A DNA stretch of 64,000 bases from Arsenophonus sp052174455 (lineage in GTDB: Bacteria; Pseudomonadota; Gammaproteobacteria; Enterobacterales; Enterobacteriaceae). The stretch is taken from NCBI GenBank assembly GCA_052174455.1, contig JBQMRP010000004.1, forward strand, positions 496,001-560,000, given 5' to 3'. The position numbers and the translations under genes were made by a program. The notes beneath the pieces are model-generated. The model had not been told where the DNA came from. It saw nothing but the letters and a program-made list of their open reading frames with translations, and did not search any database. This document shows positions 50,170 to 61,971 of this stretch, one piece after another (the stretch's first letter is position 1; each line of letters opens with the position of its first letter).

Positions 50170-51180
50170 TGCTCGATATCTCCAAATTCTAATGCATTTT
50201 TAATAGTTATCTTAGCAAAGATAACTACTAGATATCATATCTTCTATATGAAGAGTTTTTATTCTAAAATTTGTTATGAAAACAAGCAGTCATATAGATC
50301 AAAGAGAGTTTTTCTTATTCTCTACCAACATAAACCTGCATTTCATTAGTTAGCTTGGCGATAATTTGTTGGATGATCTTAATTCATACATTGAAGCAAC
50401 TCACTCTACTTTATCTTGTTAATATTATCACATTGAACACCATATCTACTAGGGGAGAGAGACTAACCCATTTATAGTTACAGCGATATTATTATAAAAT
50501 TTCCTATTGTAAAAAACATTTAACAATCTTACTGGAAATTCTCTAAAAAACTACATCAAAAGAATAAATACTTTAGTTATCTGTGATGTATATAAATAGC
50601 TTGACTTTACGGGAGTGAGCAAAAGAAATAGGCGTTAATTTTTAAAGCAGCGTTTAGATGATGTTACTGTTTTCTTCTTCAGTAACGACAACCAATATAA
50701 ATGTGCTAAGTGCTATTATTGAAATCGACAAAATATTTTCCTTAATTCTTTAAAGGGATCATTATATCCCACATAAGAAATCTAAAAAACATACAAGAAT
50801 AGTAAGATAAAAGGAAAGAAGGAATCACGATCTTAATTGCTTGAGATTAATAGGGTTACGTGAACAATGAGATTCTTAAATAGTTTAATGCAGAATATCT
50901 TATCTGTTTTCTTGAGCAAATTATTGATAAAGAGTCCATCTTTTACTTGAATGGAGCTAAAAATGGCACGAAACCTTTGCTATTGATCATGAAATTAGTC
51001 ACCATCACCTAATAATATTAGGTAATCGAAGAATTATTGATAAGGAATTTCATATTTAAAATATGAACAGTTATATCAGTGGATTAAAGGGTGGCTGAGT
51101 AAATTCTAAGCATAGGATGTTTTAGTTTACTAAATTATCTAACCTGGAAAAAATTATTTGAAAACATGGTAATTGAAATA
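50170..51180 (+). mobile_element. IS1595-type (ISXO2-like) transposase relic, best-preserved copy
   Basis: Plus-strand reading gives KLHQKNKYFSYL near 50550, a worn helix and FRW-like segment, IEIDKIF near 50725 (family EVDETFF), ERRNHDLN near 50815, a histidine-rich HEISHHHLIILG near 50995, and NSYISGLKGWLSKF with YLTWKKLFENM near 51070-51165, the ISXO2 C-terminal motif. Stops occur throughout. It aligns inverted with 12055-13050 and 60985-61965. Confidence 0.65.
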
Positions 51181-52589
51181 CAAGTGTAGCTACAAATTTC
51201 TCTACGAGAAAGGTAGTAATCTTTGCAAATTAGCTAAAATTAATATATTGAAGAGTATAAAAAATAGTATTAGATTATAAAGATCCAAAAGCAATACAGT
51301 AGCATTACTCATACCAATCTTGATCATCTCCAAAGATAAAAAATATCGCTCCAAGATCGTGTTCTGCCCATTTTTTATCAAAAAACTAGGATAATAGCGT
51401 TTAATATTTTTAATATTTTCATTATATGAGCATATAGCTCTATCCAATTACTATTAATGTTTTTTGTATGAGACGGTGCTGAACACAAAATCAAATATAG
51501 GTATTATTATTACCATTATACATGCCTATAATCATATAATGAGAGCATTATGATAGCCTGTCTCTTCTATATTTTAATCTCTCATATAACTTTAATTAAA
51601 TATTCCGTACACAGTTGGTATTATTACTATAATTTCAGGTATAATGACCATTTATTATATGATTCGTATGTTATCAGGTATTGTTTTTGCCTCTAATTAG
51701 CTTGGACATAAATCAAGCATACAAAGTCCTATCGAAAACTGGTCTAGTAAGATTACTATTTTTATGATCAATGATCGTTTTCTATCCCATTAAATAGTTA
51801 AATTTTCCTCTAATATGATCCTTTCCTCGTTGACGCATTTCACTAATCTTCTTATTCAGTATTTTACTATAATCTACAATTTCTCTTAAAGAAAGGTTTT
51901 TAGATGGAAGATAAAGGATTAAAATAATAATAAGATATATCAGAGTGTAAAAAATGACTAAGAGACTTATTTACAGAAAAATCATTGATTTTCTTAAATT
52001 GTAATAGATTTTTAAGAATAAAATTAGCGAGAAACAGATCAGAGATCCAGATTAAAATACCTATTAAACTGCTTAAAATTAAGTAATAAGTTAGTGGTCA
52101 AGAAACTTGACGATTTAGTTGTGGTTAAGTATCAAAGTTTGATTGGTTTAATCTTTAAAAAATATTATCATTACTAGTTTTAATTAAATTTTTAGCTAAA
52201 TTTCAGATTTAAGAAAACTTTTGTATTTCAGTATTGTGTTGCTAAAAAGATAACATAAGGGACGGCACAAGGTGAAGAGACGGTATAAATCTATCTGATA
52301 TTAAATGATTGTGTAATGCCACAATGCCTGATAAAGCTGGTATAACCACATTTCACCGTCCATTAATAAGAAAATAAGTGGTATTTTATATCTTTTTGTA
52401 TTATACAATTATTCACCTCGGCTTTATTATAAGCGTTTACAATTGGTTACCAGTATATTAGACTATATTGCTTTAAAGGTTATACTAGCAATTTTTAGCT
52501 GTTTATAGGTAAGTTTCTGATACAGAATTGCGATCAATATTAGCACTAATTAATGTGTTAATAATCTCATTATTAATAACTATGTTATT
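51181..52589. other. Gene-free stretch with unassigned open fragments
   Basis: No intact gene and none of the four IS families. On the minus strand, a fragment at about 51770-51910 reads LREIVDYSKILNKKISEMRQ then RGKDHIRGKFNYLMG. Another at 51202-51447 is open for 81 codons with a hydrophobic C-terminus. Both look like pieces of real proteins, perhaps one decayed host gene, but I cannot assign them. Confidence 0.4.
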
Positions 52590-53210
52590 GAAGGTTATTG
52601 GTAGAAAACCCTTCATACTTTATGAATTACTTTGCTATATCGGTTACCATGAAAGATAACCAGTTATACAGCTCAAAGAGACTTTTTACTTAATCTATCC
52701 AAGTAAAAAATTGCATCTTATTAGTTAGATAGGAGATAATCTATTGCATGATATCAATTCATAAATTGAAGAAACTTATTCTACTTTATCCTGTTCATAT
52801 ATCACAATGAACAGGATACCTGCTAGTTATGGTCCGTGTTTAATCTAACTACACATCAATAAAGTTACAATGATATTGTTATAAAATCCCCTATTGCAGA
52901 AAAAGATTTAACAATCTTATTAGAAGTTTTTTGACAAAACTACATCAAAAGAATAACTACTTTAGTTATCTGCAATGTATATTGCACAGCTTGATTTTAT
53001 GAGAATCAGAAAAACTTAACAGCGTTAATTTTAAAACAATGTTTAGAATTACGACACTACTTTCTTGATTTAGAGACAATATCCAACATAAAAAACTAGA
53101 AAACGCGGGAGATGAGGAGATAAAAGGAAACAACGAATCCTGGTCTTAATTGCATGAGATCATATAGAGTCTAATATAAGTGATGAGATTCTTAATAATT
53201 AGAAATTAAA
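52590..53210 (+). mobile_element. IS1595-type relic, 5' part only
   Basis: This aligns with 50230-50860, sharing near-identical stretches such as 'ACTACATCAAAAGAATAA' (52940 and 50550). It lacks the C-terminal part, which ends near 53210. All frames are broken. Confidence 0.65.
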
Positions 53211-53374
53211 TCGCTATTTAAATAAAGAGTAAAGCATTTTATTTTGCTAAAATAAGATAGAAAACTGGTTTACTTTGTTTTTTATAAATTAAAATTTTAT
53301 CGAATGTGTATTCTTTAACTTAATTACTAATTTTGGTGATGTTAACTCTAAGTTAAACTTAATAACTCTTATTT

Positions 53375-54770
53375 TTTTAATATTCATTCTTTCTTATAAT
53401 AATTCCATTGCTTGCTTGCCAATCTGATCGTTGATAAAAAATAGCCCGTCGTCCATACAGAATTCATTTATACGGATTTATGTACAGAATCCTCTTTTAT
53501 AGGAAGAATGAACATCCACTGTTTTTCCAATTTTTTATAAATTATCTACAGCGTCTTTATACCTTTGTTAATAAAATGCTTTGTTTACGATTTAAAAGAA
53601 ACCATAGTAACGCGTAATTTTAAAATGTCTAGCCTGTAAATATTGCTAATATAGTGCTAGATCATCTCTTTCTACGTCAGAGTTTAGCGTCGGTATTCCA
53701 TAGTCTTATGGTCGTAATAATGATATACAACCCCCCAACCTTGCTAATGTCGCAGTTTTAGACGCTAATACCGGTGAAACGTTTAAGATAGCGCTATAGG
53801 TATTTCACGCTGCTATGCCCCTTTAATTTTTTAGTGAAGTACACTTTTCAGTAACCTTCGTACTTGTATCTTCAGATATTACGTTTTTTCACTTCTTTCT
53901 AGTACGGATATTCCTGTAAATCTTAAGAAAACGCTAAGATTTATCAGTTCGTCATTACCACATTAGCTGGATGATATCGCCTTACTAGATTTCTTCGACC
54001 GTCCTTTTTTTAAAAAACAGCTCTAACTCATACAGGATGTTGAATATCTAGACTATAATGAGTGACAGAGAGATTAGTATGTAGATATTGATTAAGTTAT
54101 CGACAATAAATGTGTAAGACGCAGAATATAAAATTTAATACTCTGTTTTTGTTCCAATTGCAACATAGAACAGGGTGTGATAGGCCCCTTGGCAGGAAGA
54201 AGAGTATTAAGTAGTGGTCGGTTATTTTAAAGAATGCCAAAGAAGGTGGGGATAGTAAAAATAATGTGTTGCCAGTTATAGTCTGGTAAGATATGAATTT
54301 GCTGTGTGGTTGTAACTACACTGCTCGATAGCTTTAAAGTCGGCTAAACTGTAGATTTTTAACTTTATAACTACGGTAAAAGTAATGGTGGGAACATTCA
54401 GGATAGGCACGGCAGTAAATTTGGACGCTTACATAGTATAAGTGTTGTAGGTAAGTATTCGCTTAATATATAGACTGGTCTACAAGTTAATACTTTCACC
54501 GTGTTTTTTAATAAAGTTATTCCAAACATCATTAATGGTAAAAAGTAGTTTAATTGTGCGGGGGAATATACATCTTACCTCTTGCAGAGAAATAGAAATT
54601 CTCATCCTGCTCATAGTATTCATCAGGTTTATCGGCCCAGTTATCTTTGTGTTTGTACTAGATAGTACAGGAGGTGGGAATTATATCTGGTTTCCTTATA
54701 GGTGATGAATTTATCGGAAAGCATACTTTCATTAATTTTACCCATCAATGCAATTGTATCTAGGATAATC
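53375..54770 (-). mobile_element. IS91-type (Y2 transposase) relic, most complete copy
   Basis: Minus-strand reading, in several frames, gives the N-terminal region near 54600-54770 (NESMLSDKFITYKE, then WADKPDEYYEQDENF), the HILPDYNWQHIIFTIPTFFG segment near 54270, QNNRPLLNTLLPAKG near 54210, YHYYDHKTMEYRR near 53710 (family VVHHYYDHRTQQYR), RHFKITRYYGFF near 53620 (family HFKMVRYYGFLSNR) and DDGLFFINDQIGKQAMELL near 53420. No complete frame survives. Confidence 0.8.
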
Positions 54771-55084
54771 GGCTTGGAATATAGGCCCGTTTTGCTCAAA
54801 ACTAAGGATAATCGTGATTAGAGGGTGAGATAATTTTTTCGTGTAGAAAATGGGTACTAGAATATAGGATACATTACTGTATAGATTTTTTTAGTGTTAA
54901 GAAATTTAGTCGGTCTAACTCTTATTTATTTCGGAATAAAGATCATAAAGCGTTTCGAATAAAAAGTCAGTGTATAACATATGAATTCCCTGCTGTCTCC
55001 CTGATTTACTAAAATTATCATTTCTAGGAGATTTATTCTGAGTCATCTGGATGAATTCTTTTAAGTTAATGTATTACGAGTATA

Positions 55085-55998
55085 AAACAATATTTAGATG
55101 ATAAACGTCCCCGAAGCGAACGTAGCTGCATGCGCTATTCATATCATAAATGTATTAGGTTCATTGAAGAGAATAGATAATTGGTATTTGTGTGATTTAA
55201 GCGATATTGCTACGTTTATTTTTTGTTAGATGAGGCATACTACTTTTTAAGTAAGCTGATTGCCTTTGTCTGCTGCTCATTATTGGCAACAATACTCATT
55301 GACGTAATGAGATAACTGCAGTTGAAAATGATTATCGAGAGTTAGAAGTAAACTAAGTTTAATTTTCTCCATGGCTGATGAACACTGAGTTTAACCATAT
55401 CTTCTATGTTTGTTATCTGGAGTTGATGCTTTTGGTTTTTAAATGCAATGGTAAAGATATTTCCGGACATTTATCATGAATCCTGTTGTGTGAATAAAAT
55501 AGCTGATATTCTAATTTTATCTCACAAAGGGAATGTAAGCGAAAGTTAAGGGTGAGCTTCGAGAAACTCTGGATACTAGAGAGCTGTGATGATGCTGTTA
55601 ATAAAGTCTTTGATGTTTTTTTTAAAAAAAAAGTTATCAGCGAAGTATATTCTGTAGAGATGAAGAAGCTAGAAAAAGATCGAGAAGAATTGTTAGCGTC
55701 CCATGACTTCCTATCAGCACACTGGTCGTAAATAAAAACGATGAATCCGATTGAATCGGCTTTTGCGGCAGTGAAGCTATAAACCTGATATACGAGAAGC
55801 ACTATGGCTCAAGAAAAGTAACTTTTTCAATACTATTTGAGTTGGTTTTGTCTGCTAAAAAAAAGCAGAACCGGGTAAAGGGATTTGAGCTGCTGATCCT
55901 TATGGTAAGCAAGGTTAAATTTAAGGATGGATAACAGATTCATAAATGATCAGAGTGGAATGTAGCCTGCTGCCATACATTAGATTTATTAATAACTA
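55085..55998 (+). mobile_element. IS256-type element relic, 3' two thirds
   Basis: The plus strand reads, with stops, CDLSDIATFIF near 55200, SxMKKLEKDREELLASHDF near 55660, MNPIESAFAAVKL near 55740 (the IS256 signature TTNPIESxFATV) and VSKVKFKDG near 55905, then the C-terminal EWNVACCHT and terminal AATAACTA. The 5' third is missing. The minus-strand frame 55413-55802 is antisense and not a gene. Confidence 0.8.
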
Positions 55999-56004
55999 TC
56001 AAAC

Positions 56005-56965
56005 AACTTCAGTACATAAAATTAGTGTTGCTCTTACGGCTAAGCAAAGAGTTTGTATTTATTTTGATTAAGCGTTATGGGATATCAGATTTACTTTTAT
56101 TAAAGTCAGAAATAAGATAATATTCATTATCATAGCCATATTCTCCATTGTTTGCTGATGACGCTGTGTTGCTTTGATCAAGGAGATCCGTACTTGTTTT
56201 CTTGCGAAAAACGATTTTCTCAGTCTCGCAGATATGTTGGCAGTCACAAGAATTACTGAACTTCGTAGTGTTTGATCTGATCTGAATCTCTTTTTATGCA
56301 GGTACAGGGGTGGGAATTTTCGTAAAATAAGGCGAAAGCCTCGAAGTAGAAACTATAAAACGTTTAAAAGATACTAAGATGTTTATCTGCACGTAGATAA
56401 GAAATATCATCCGCAAATGCTAAATAAAACTTCAATATGTTATCTTTTCGTAGGCATAGATCACATCACTTAATGGATTTTTATCTATTTTCATAAAACC
56501 AAGACCGTAAGCTAATACTCGTACTTCTTACGTAATCTTAATTGAGTATATCACATAGTTATTCATAGGAACTTATAGATAATAGCAAAAAATTTACAGA
56601 CCGATTTTTTACTCTGAAAAACGTTCAGTCACTGGAAAACAGGAATTAAATCGTTTGTGTGCAGATCTTAGTATAGAATATTGATTTAGAATGCTAATGT
56701 ATCTTTCAAGCGAAATGGATGGTTAAGCGATTTAATAAGCGCAGAGGGGAAGGTACCCTGCAAACTTATTACTTCAATTCTTCTCAAGAATTTGAGATTA
56801 CTTTCCATCAATATGTTTAGTTATATAAAATCAAGAATTATTTCAATAATATATAGTAGTGAAATCCCATTGTAGTCTATGAAAGATTCCTTAAAAGTTA
56901 AACTTGAATTATTCAAAAAATTATACTATTTTTCTGGATATGAAATCTACGAAAGATAACGTCGT
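56005..56965 (+). mobile_element. IS481-type transposase relic, nearly complete and uninterrupted
   Basis: This is the reference copy for the family here. Plus-strand pieces in order: LAVTRITELRS and SDLNLFLCRYRGGNF near 56230-56320, YLHVDKKYHPQMLNKTS near 56390 (first catalytic Asp), FVGIDHIT, DNSKKFTDRFF near 56585 (second Asp, family DNGKEFTDRL), a WMVKRFNKR segment near 56720 (family GMVERFN, catalytic Glu), FNSSQEFEITFHQYV near 56790, and MKDSLKVKLELFKKLYY near 56880-56930. It reads through the point where the 14-kb copy was split. Confidence 0.8.
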
Positions 56966-56969
56966 GAAG

Positions 56970-57440
56970 TTTTGTTTGTCATTTACGGAAGATATTCACA
57001 TTCACGTGTAGATAAGGTAGGCTTCTCGTAGATTTACGCATTATATTCAGCTCTGTGTACTTCCTTTATTTCACACAAGTCCGCCTCTCTGCCTGCATAA
57101 ACAGCAATTCAGATCAGATTGAAATACAACTGGTTTCAGGAATTCACGTACGACTGCTCCTAGCAGATTTATTGAGAAAGAGAAATATTTTCGCAGAAAA
57201 TAACTACGACTTTTGAGTTGATGAAACCGTCATTATCAAACGATAGAGAATATGGCTGTGATCATGAACATTATTTCCTTTTTTCTATTTGCCAACAAGT
57301 AAATTCAGAGATATCTCATAATACTCTGTCAAAGTAGATGTAAGCTATTTTCTGTCATGAAGAGCGTCATTAATTTAGGTATTGTAGTTCTATAATAATA
57401 AAGACTCATCATTATGATATTTTCATCAATTATATTCATA
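56970..57440 (-). mobile_element. IS481-type relic, N-terminal fragment in inverted orientation
   Basis: The minus strand holds the first part of the IS481-type transposase: NNVHDHSHILYR near 57250, RKYFSFSINLLGAVVREFLK near 57180-57130 and DLNCCLCRQRGGL near 57090. It aligns with 10075-10530. It stands tail against the C-terminus of the plus-strand copy that ends at 56965, so the two form an inverted pair missing one C-terminal half. Confidence 0.65.
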
Positions 57441-58322
57441 AGTAACTATCTTGCAATGAATAGAATTTTCAAACAAGGAGTTAATAATTATCCTAGACTA
57501 ACTACCTAAAAGTAGTTTTGCAATCAGTATAATATAAAAATTAATTAATCTACTAAAAATATTATTAATATTAACGAATAGTATTCAATTAAAAATAATT
57601 CTGTTAATGATAAATCTTGTTATTTATATAGATATATGAAGGCTTCTTTTACAATAAGAAGAATTAAAGAAAATTTTTTTTTAATATTATTACTCAGATG
57701 CATATGATTTCTTATAATAATTAATTAATAATTAATAATTATTAAATGCTTAAGTAAAAATAAAAGAGACTTAAAATAAGTGATCAAATTTACATAATAA
57801 ATTTTAATATAAAGTGAATAAACTAAATTTAATATGTAAAAAGTTTAATGTAAAATTAGTGATCAATGTATTGGACATTAGCATTCCTGTTTTTATATAA
57901 AATTAACTTTTTTATTTTGCTCTTTATCTACTAGTCCTGTTAATAACATTTGATTAATAATCGTTTATATATTTTATATATATTATTAATTTTTTATTAA
58001 TTAATTATTAGTTATTTATCTTATAAGGATAGTATCTTTATTTGATATTATTTTATCTTACTTTGTTTATTTTTTTAAAAAATAATTATAAATAGATATT
58101 TTATTATTTTTTTAGTTTTTATTATATTCACTTAGTTTAATATTAGATTATTAATTTTTCTATCGTAATTTGATGTGTTTTATTGTTACTTAATGATATT
58201 CTTTATGTAATCTATTATTTACGTTATATTAACCAATAATATTTTTATTATAGATAGTAATAGTTGGCTAAAATAGCCTGATTCTTAATATAACGTTTAA
58301 TATAAATCAACGGGATACAATA
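57441..58322. other. Very AT-rich gene-free stretch upstream of surE
   Basis: About 880 bp made almost entirely of A and T, with runs such as TTAATTAATAATTAATAATT near 57715-57740. No gene or IS motif was seen. In E. coli truD lies directly upstream of surE; no TruD motif is visible here. The right end must hold the surE promoter. Confidence 0.5.
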
Positions 58323-59084
58323 ATGCTAAGGATATTGCTAAGTAATGATGATGGTGTAACAGCAACTGGAATCCAAACGCTTGCTACTGCGTTACGCAAA
58401 TATTATTTCGTTCAGGTTGTTGCGCCTGATAGAAACCGAAGTGGTGCATCAAACGCATTAACACTTCATAAACCATTACGAATAGCTAAGTTAGCTAATG
58501 GAGATATCTCAGTACAAGGAACGCCAACGGATTGTGTTTATTTAGGTGTTAATCAGCTTATTAAACCTTCTCCTGAAATCGTCGTTTCAGGTATTAATCA
58601 TGGACCCAATTTGGGAGATGATGTTATTTATTCAGGTACCGTTGCTGCGGCGACAGAAGGTCGTCATCTTGGTTTACCTGCACTTGCGGTTTCATTAAAT
58701 GGTGAAATACACTATCAAACAGCAGCAGAGATAACTTGTCATCTATTAAAATTATTACAGAAAACACCATTAAAAGCAGGTAATATTCTTAATATTAATG
58801 TTCCTGGCATTCCTTTATCAGAAATTAAAGGTTACAAAGTAACACGGTGCGGTAGCCGTCATGCTGCTCAACAAGTTTATTCATCTGAAGATCCACGGGG
58901 TGATATGGTTTATTGGTTAGGGCCTGTAGGAAAAATATGTGATGGAGGTCCAGATACTGATTTTGCTGCAGTGGCAGCGGGATATGTTTCTATCACACCG
59001 TTACAAGTGGATTTAACCGCCTATAAAGATCATCAAGTTGTTAAAGATTGGTTATTAATAGCAGAGGCAAGTGAGGAATGCTAA
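58323..59084 (+). CDS. surE: 5'/3'-nucleotidase SurE
   Basis: SurE is a metal-dependent survival nucleotidase that also cleaves short polyphosphate. The 253-aa protein equals E. coli SurE in length. It has the metal site SNDDG (Asp9, Asp10), APDRNRSGASNALTL (metal-binding serine), GTPTDCVYLG and VSGINHGPNLGDDVIYSGTVAAA. It overlaps pcm by 7 nt, as in related genomes, so the two damage-repair proteins are co-translated. The start at 58323 aligns with the family. Confidence 0.97.
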   Translation: MLRILLSNDDGVTATGIQTLATALRKYYFVQVVAPDRNRSGASNALTLHKPLRIAKLANGDISVQGTPTDCVYLGVNQLIKPSPEIVVSGINHGPNLGDDVIYSGTVAAATEGRHLGLPALAVSLNGEIHYQTAAEITCHLLKLLQKTPLKAGNILNINVPGIPLSEIKGYKVTRCGSRHAAQQVYSSEDPRGDMVYWLGPVGKICDGGPDTDFAAVAAGYVSITPLQVDLTAYKDHQVVKDWLLIAEASEEC

Positions 59085-59704
59085 AACGATCAATTAGAGA
59101 TTTATTGATACAACTACGGCATCAAGGAATTAAAGATGAAGGTCTATTGGCAGCTATTGCAAAAGTTCCTCGTGAGCGTTTTGTAGATGAAGCACTTTCA
59201 CATAAAGCTTATGAAAATATTCCTTTACCTATAGGTTTTTCTCAGACTATTTCGCAACCTTATATTGTTGCTCGTATGACAGAATTACTTGCGCTTTCTC
59301 CATCGGATCATGTTTTAGAAATTGGCACTGGGTCTGGTTATCAAACAGCTATTTTAGCTCATCTTGTCGCACGGGTTTTTTCAGTAGAACGTATCAAGGG
59401 ACTTCAATGGAATGCTAAACGTAGATTAAAACAACTTGATCTTCATAATATTTCAACACGCCATGGTGATGGCTGGATGGGATGGTCCTCTAATGGGCCT
59501 TTTGATGGAATTATTGTAACAGCAGCACCAGCAGAGCTCCCACTTGTATTACTTGAACAATTGAAAGATGGTGGCCTTATGGTGTTACCTATCGGTGATA
59601 AAAAACAGATATTAAAAATCATTAAACGTCAAGGTAATAATTTTCATTCTACAACGATAGAGTCAGTGCGATTTGTTCCTTTAATTCCTGGAAGTTTGGC
59701 ATGA
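59078..59704 (+). CDS. pcm: Protein-L-isoaspartate O-methyltransferase Pcm
   Basis: Pcm uses S-adenosylmethionine to repair isoaspartyl residues in aged proteins. The 208-aa protein has the E. coli length. It has PLPIGFSQTISQPYIVARMT (substrate-binding), the SAM motif VLEIGTGSGYQTAILA, HGDGWMGW and a C-terminal FVPLIPGSLA. Its start lies within the surE end (7-nt overlap). nlpD follows after 150 bp. Confidence 0.97.
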   Translation: MLKRSIRDLLIQLRHQGIKDEGLLAAIAKVPRERFVDEALSHKAYENIPLPIGFSQTISQPYIVARMTELLALSPSDHVLEIGTGSGYQTAILAHLVARVFSVERIKGLQWNAKRRLKQLDLHNISTRHGDGWMGWSSNGPFDGIIVTAAPAELPLVLLEQLKDGGLMVLPIGDKKQILKIIKRQGNNFHSTTIESVRFVPLIPGSLA

Positions 59705-59854
59705 AATAAATAATATTTTAGAGATAGATGATTTAAGGTTTATTAATCTATACTTTTTATAAAAAATTTGTTTTTAACTATTGCAATAAGTTCTTGAGCA
59801 ATAGATGAATTATAGATTTTTATTCAAGATTTGTCTTAATAGGGAGAAAGAAGT

Positions 59855-60919
59855 ATGAATTTTAACAGCGAAAAATTTGCAATTCGATGGGCTATTATTT
59901 TTCTAATAATAGACCAAACAATAATAGGGTGTTCAACACCATATCATTTAGCATCACCAATTAATAGTGTTCATGATAATAGCTACCCGATTAGCACTTA
60001 TCCTGTTATTAACAGAGAATCAAAAAGTACACCAATACCTTCTTCTCCTAAAAATATTTTTGTTAATAATCAAAATAGTAATATAAATAAATCAGGATAT
60101 CATCCTGTGATGATAGCACCTAAGACTAATACTAATGGTCGAATAGTTTATAACCGAACTTATGACAATATCAAAAAAGGAAGCTATAGTGGTAACACTT
60201 ATACTATTAAAGGTGGTGATACGTTGTTTTATATTGCTTGGATAACAGGTAATAATTATTCTGATCTGGCGCAACGTAATAAAATTACAGATCCTTATAG
60301 TTTAAAGATTGGGGGAATACTTAATATTGCTAATAGATCTACCGATTCAAAAATAATAGTAGCTAATCGTCCTCAGAATACAAACAATACAAATGTTGAT
60401 TCTCAGTCAACTAATGCGTATCCTTTATCAATTAATGAGAAAAATTCAAGAAAGATGTTACCAAGAGTAACCAAGCCCCTAACATCTTATACGCCACCTG
60501 CAAAAACAGTATCTCCTGACTTAAATAATAACAGGGTAGTGAATACAGTAGATAAGTGGCGTTGGCCAATTGAAAGAAAAGTAATTGAAGCTTCTTCTGA
60601 TTTGCAAGGTGGAAATAAAGGCATTGATATTGCCGGATTGCGAGGTCAACCTATTTTTGCAACTGCAGCAGGGAAAGTGGTTTATTCTGGAAACGCATTA
60701 CGTAGATATGGAAATCTTATAATAATAAGACATAACGATGACTATCTGAGTGCTTATGCTCACAATGATACTATATTAGTTAGTGATAAACAAGAGGTTA
60801 AGGCAGGGCAAAAAATTGCCACTATGGGTAGCACTGGTACAAATTCGGTAAGATTACATTTTGAGATTCGTTACAAGGGAAAATCAGTAAACCCATTGCG
60901 TTATCTTTCGCAGCGATAA
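59855..60919 (+). CDS. nlpD: Murein hydrolase activator NlpD
   Basis: NlpD is an outer-membrane lipoprotein that activates the amidase AmiC during cell separation. The 354-aa protein (E. coli 379) has a lipoprotein signal with Cys26 in TIIGC, a low-complexity linker, a LysM domain (YTIKGGDTLFYIAWITGN, about 112-129) and a degenerate LytM/M23 domain (GNKGIDIAGLRGQPIFATAA through VNPLRYLSQR). As in E. coli NlpD the M23 zinc ligands are missing, fitting an activator. In E. coli the main rpoS promoter lies inside nlpD; here rpoS is dead but nlpD is kept. Confidence 0.95.
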   Translation: MNFNSEKFAIRWAIIFLIIDQTIIGCSTPYHLASPINSVHDNSYPISTYPVINRESKSTPIPSSPKNIFVNNQNSNINKSGYHPVMIAPKTNTNGRIVYNRTYDNIKKGSYSGNTYTIKGGDTLFYIAWITGNNYSDLAQRNKITDPYSLKIGGILNIANRSTDSKIIVANRPQNTNNTNVDSQSTNAYPLSINEKNSRKMLPRVTKPLTSYTPPAKTVSPDLNNNRVVNTVDKWRWPIERKVIEASSDLQGGNKGIDIAGLRGQPIFATAAGKVVYSGNALRRYGNLIIIRHNDDYLSAYAHNDTILVSDKQEVKAGQKIATMGSTGTNSVRLHFEIRYKGKSVNPLRYLSQR

Positions 60920-60984
60920 CTTGGATATGTTACTTGTTAATGCTATATGCATTAAGCTATCCTTTGGTAAAGATTATTATCTTG

Positions 60985-61965
60985 CTCTTAGAGCAATTTA
61001 TAGCTACATCTGCATTTCAATTATTGTGGTTTTAAATAATCTACTTCAGGCTAGATAATTTAATAAATAAAACGATTCTATACTATAGAATCTACTAAGA
61101 TATCCTTTTGATCGTTTAAAATAGCTATTCATATTTTAAATATAAAATTACTTACTAATAAATCTTTAGTTACCCAAGCTTATTATGTGATGGTGACTAA
61201 TTTAATGCTCACTAGCAAATATTTCGTATCATTTACTTTCATCAAAATAAAGGATGAATTTTGTCGATGATCAGCTCAAGAAAACATCTAACCACAACAC
61301 TCTGCATTAAAGTCTTCAAGAATTTTATTGGTCACATAACCCTCTTGATCTCCGGTAATTAAGACCGAGATTATTCTTTCTTATTATCTCCTCATCTCCC
61401 GCGTTTCCTAGCTTTCCTATGTGGGGATATAATGTTTTCCTTTAAAGTATTAGGGAAATATTTTATAAATTTAAACAATACCACTTAGTGTATTTAAGTT
61501 GGTTATCGTCACTAAAGGAAAAACAGTGACGCCATTTAAACGCTCTTTTAAGAATTAACGCCTATTTGTTTTACTGATTTCTATAAAGTTAAGTTATTCA
61601 GCATACATTGAGATAACTAAACTATTTATCATTATGATGTAATTTTATAAGAAGATTTTCATTAAGATTGTTAAAAGTTTTTCTAGAATTTAGGATTTGT
61701 AAGAATATCGCTGCAACTTATTAATGTCACCAGCAGATAATATGTTACTGTAATAGTATGGAAAGGATAAAGTAGAGTTGTTATTTCAATGCATGAATTG
61801 ACATTATCCAACAGACTTTTACCGGAGCTAATTAATTAGATGTAGCTTTATGTTAGCAGGAAGCAAGGAAAGAATCTCTTTGATCTCTATGACTATTTTC
61901 TTTTCCATGGTAACTGCTATAGAGAAAATTTTTATACAGTATAAGAGATTTGTACTAATAAGCGT
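60985..61965 (-). mobile_element. IS1595-type (ISXO2-like) relic that truncated rpoS
   Basis: This is a broken full-length-like copy, aligned along its length with 12055-13050. Shared stretches include 'GTGACGCCATTTAAACGCTC' at about 61530 and its near-identical form at 12600. Read on minus it shows the same order as the 50170 copy. It lies between the nlpD stop and the remaining rpoS, replacing the rpoS N-terminal half. Confidence 0.65.
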
Positions 61966-61971
61966 TATCAA

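Noticed and set aside
51202..51447. 81-codon minus-strand frame as a membrane protein gene
   Set aside because: No clear ribosome site and no recognised family, and it lies in heavily decayed surroundings; noted only as an unassigned fragment.
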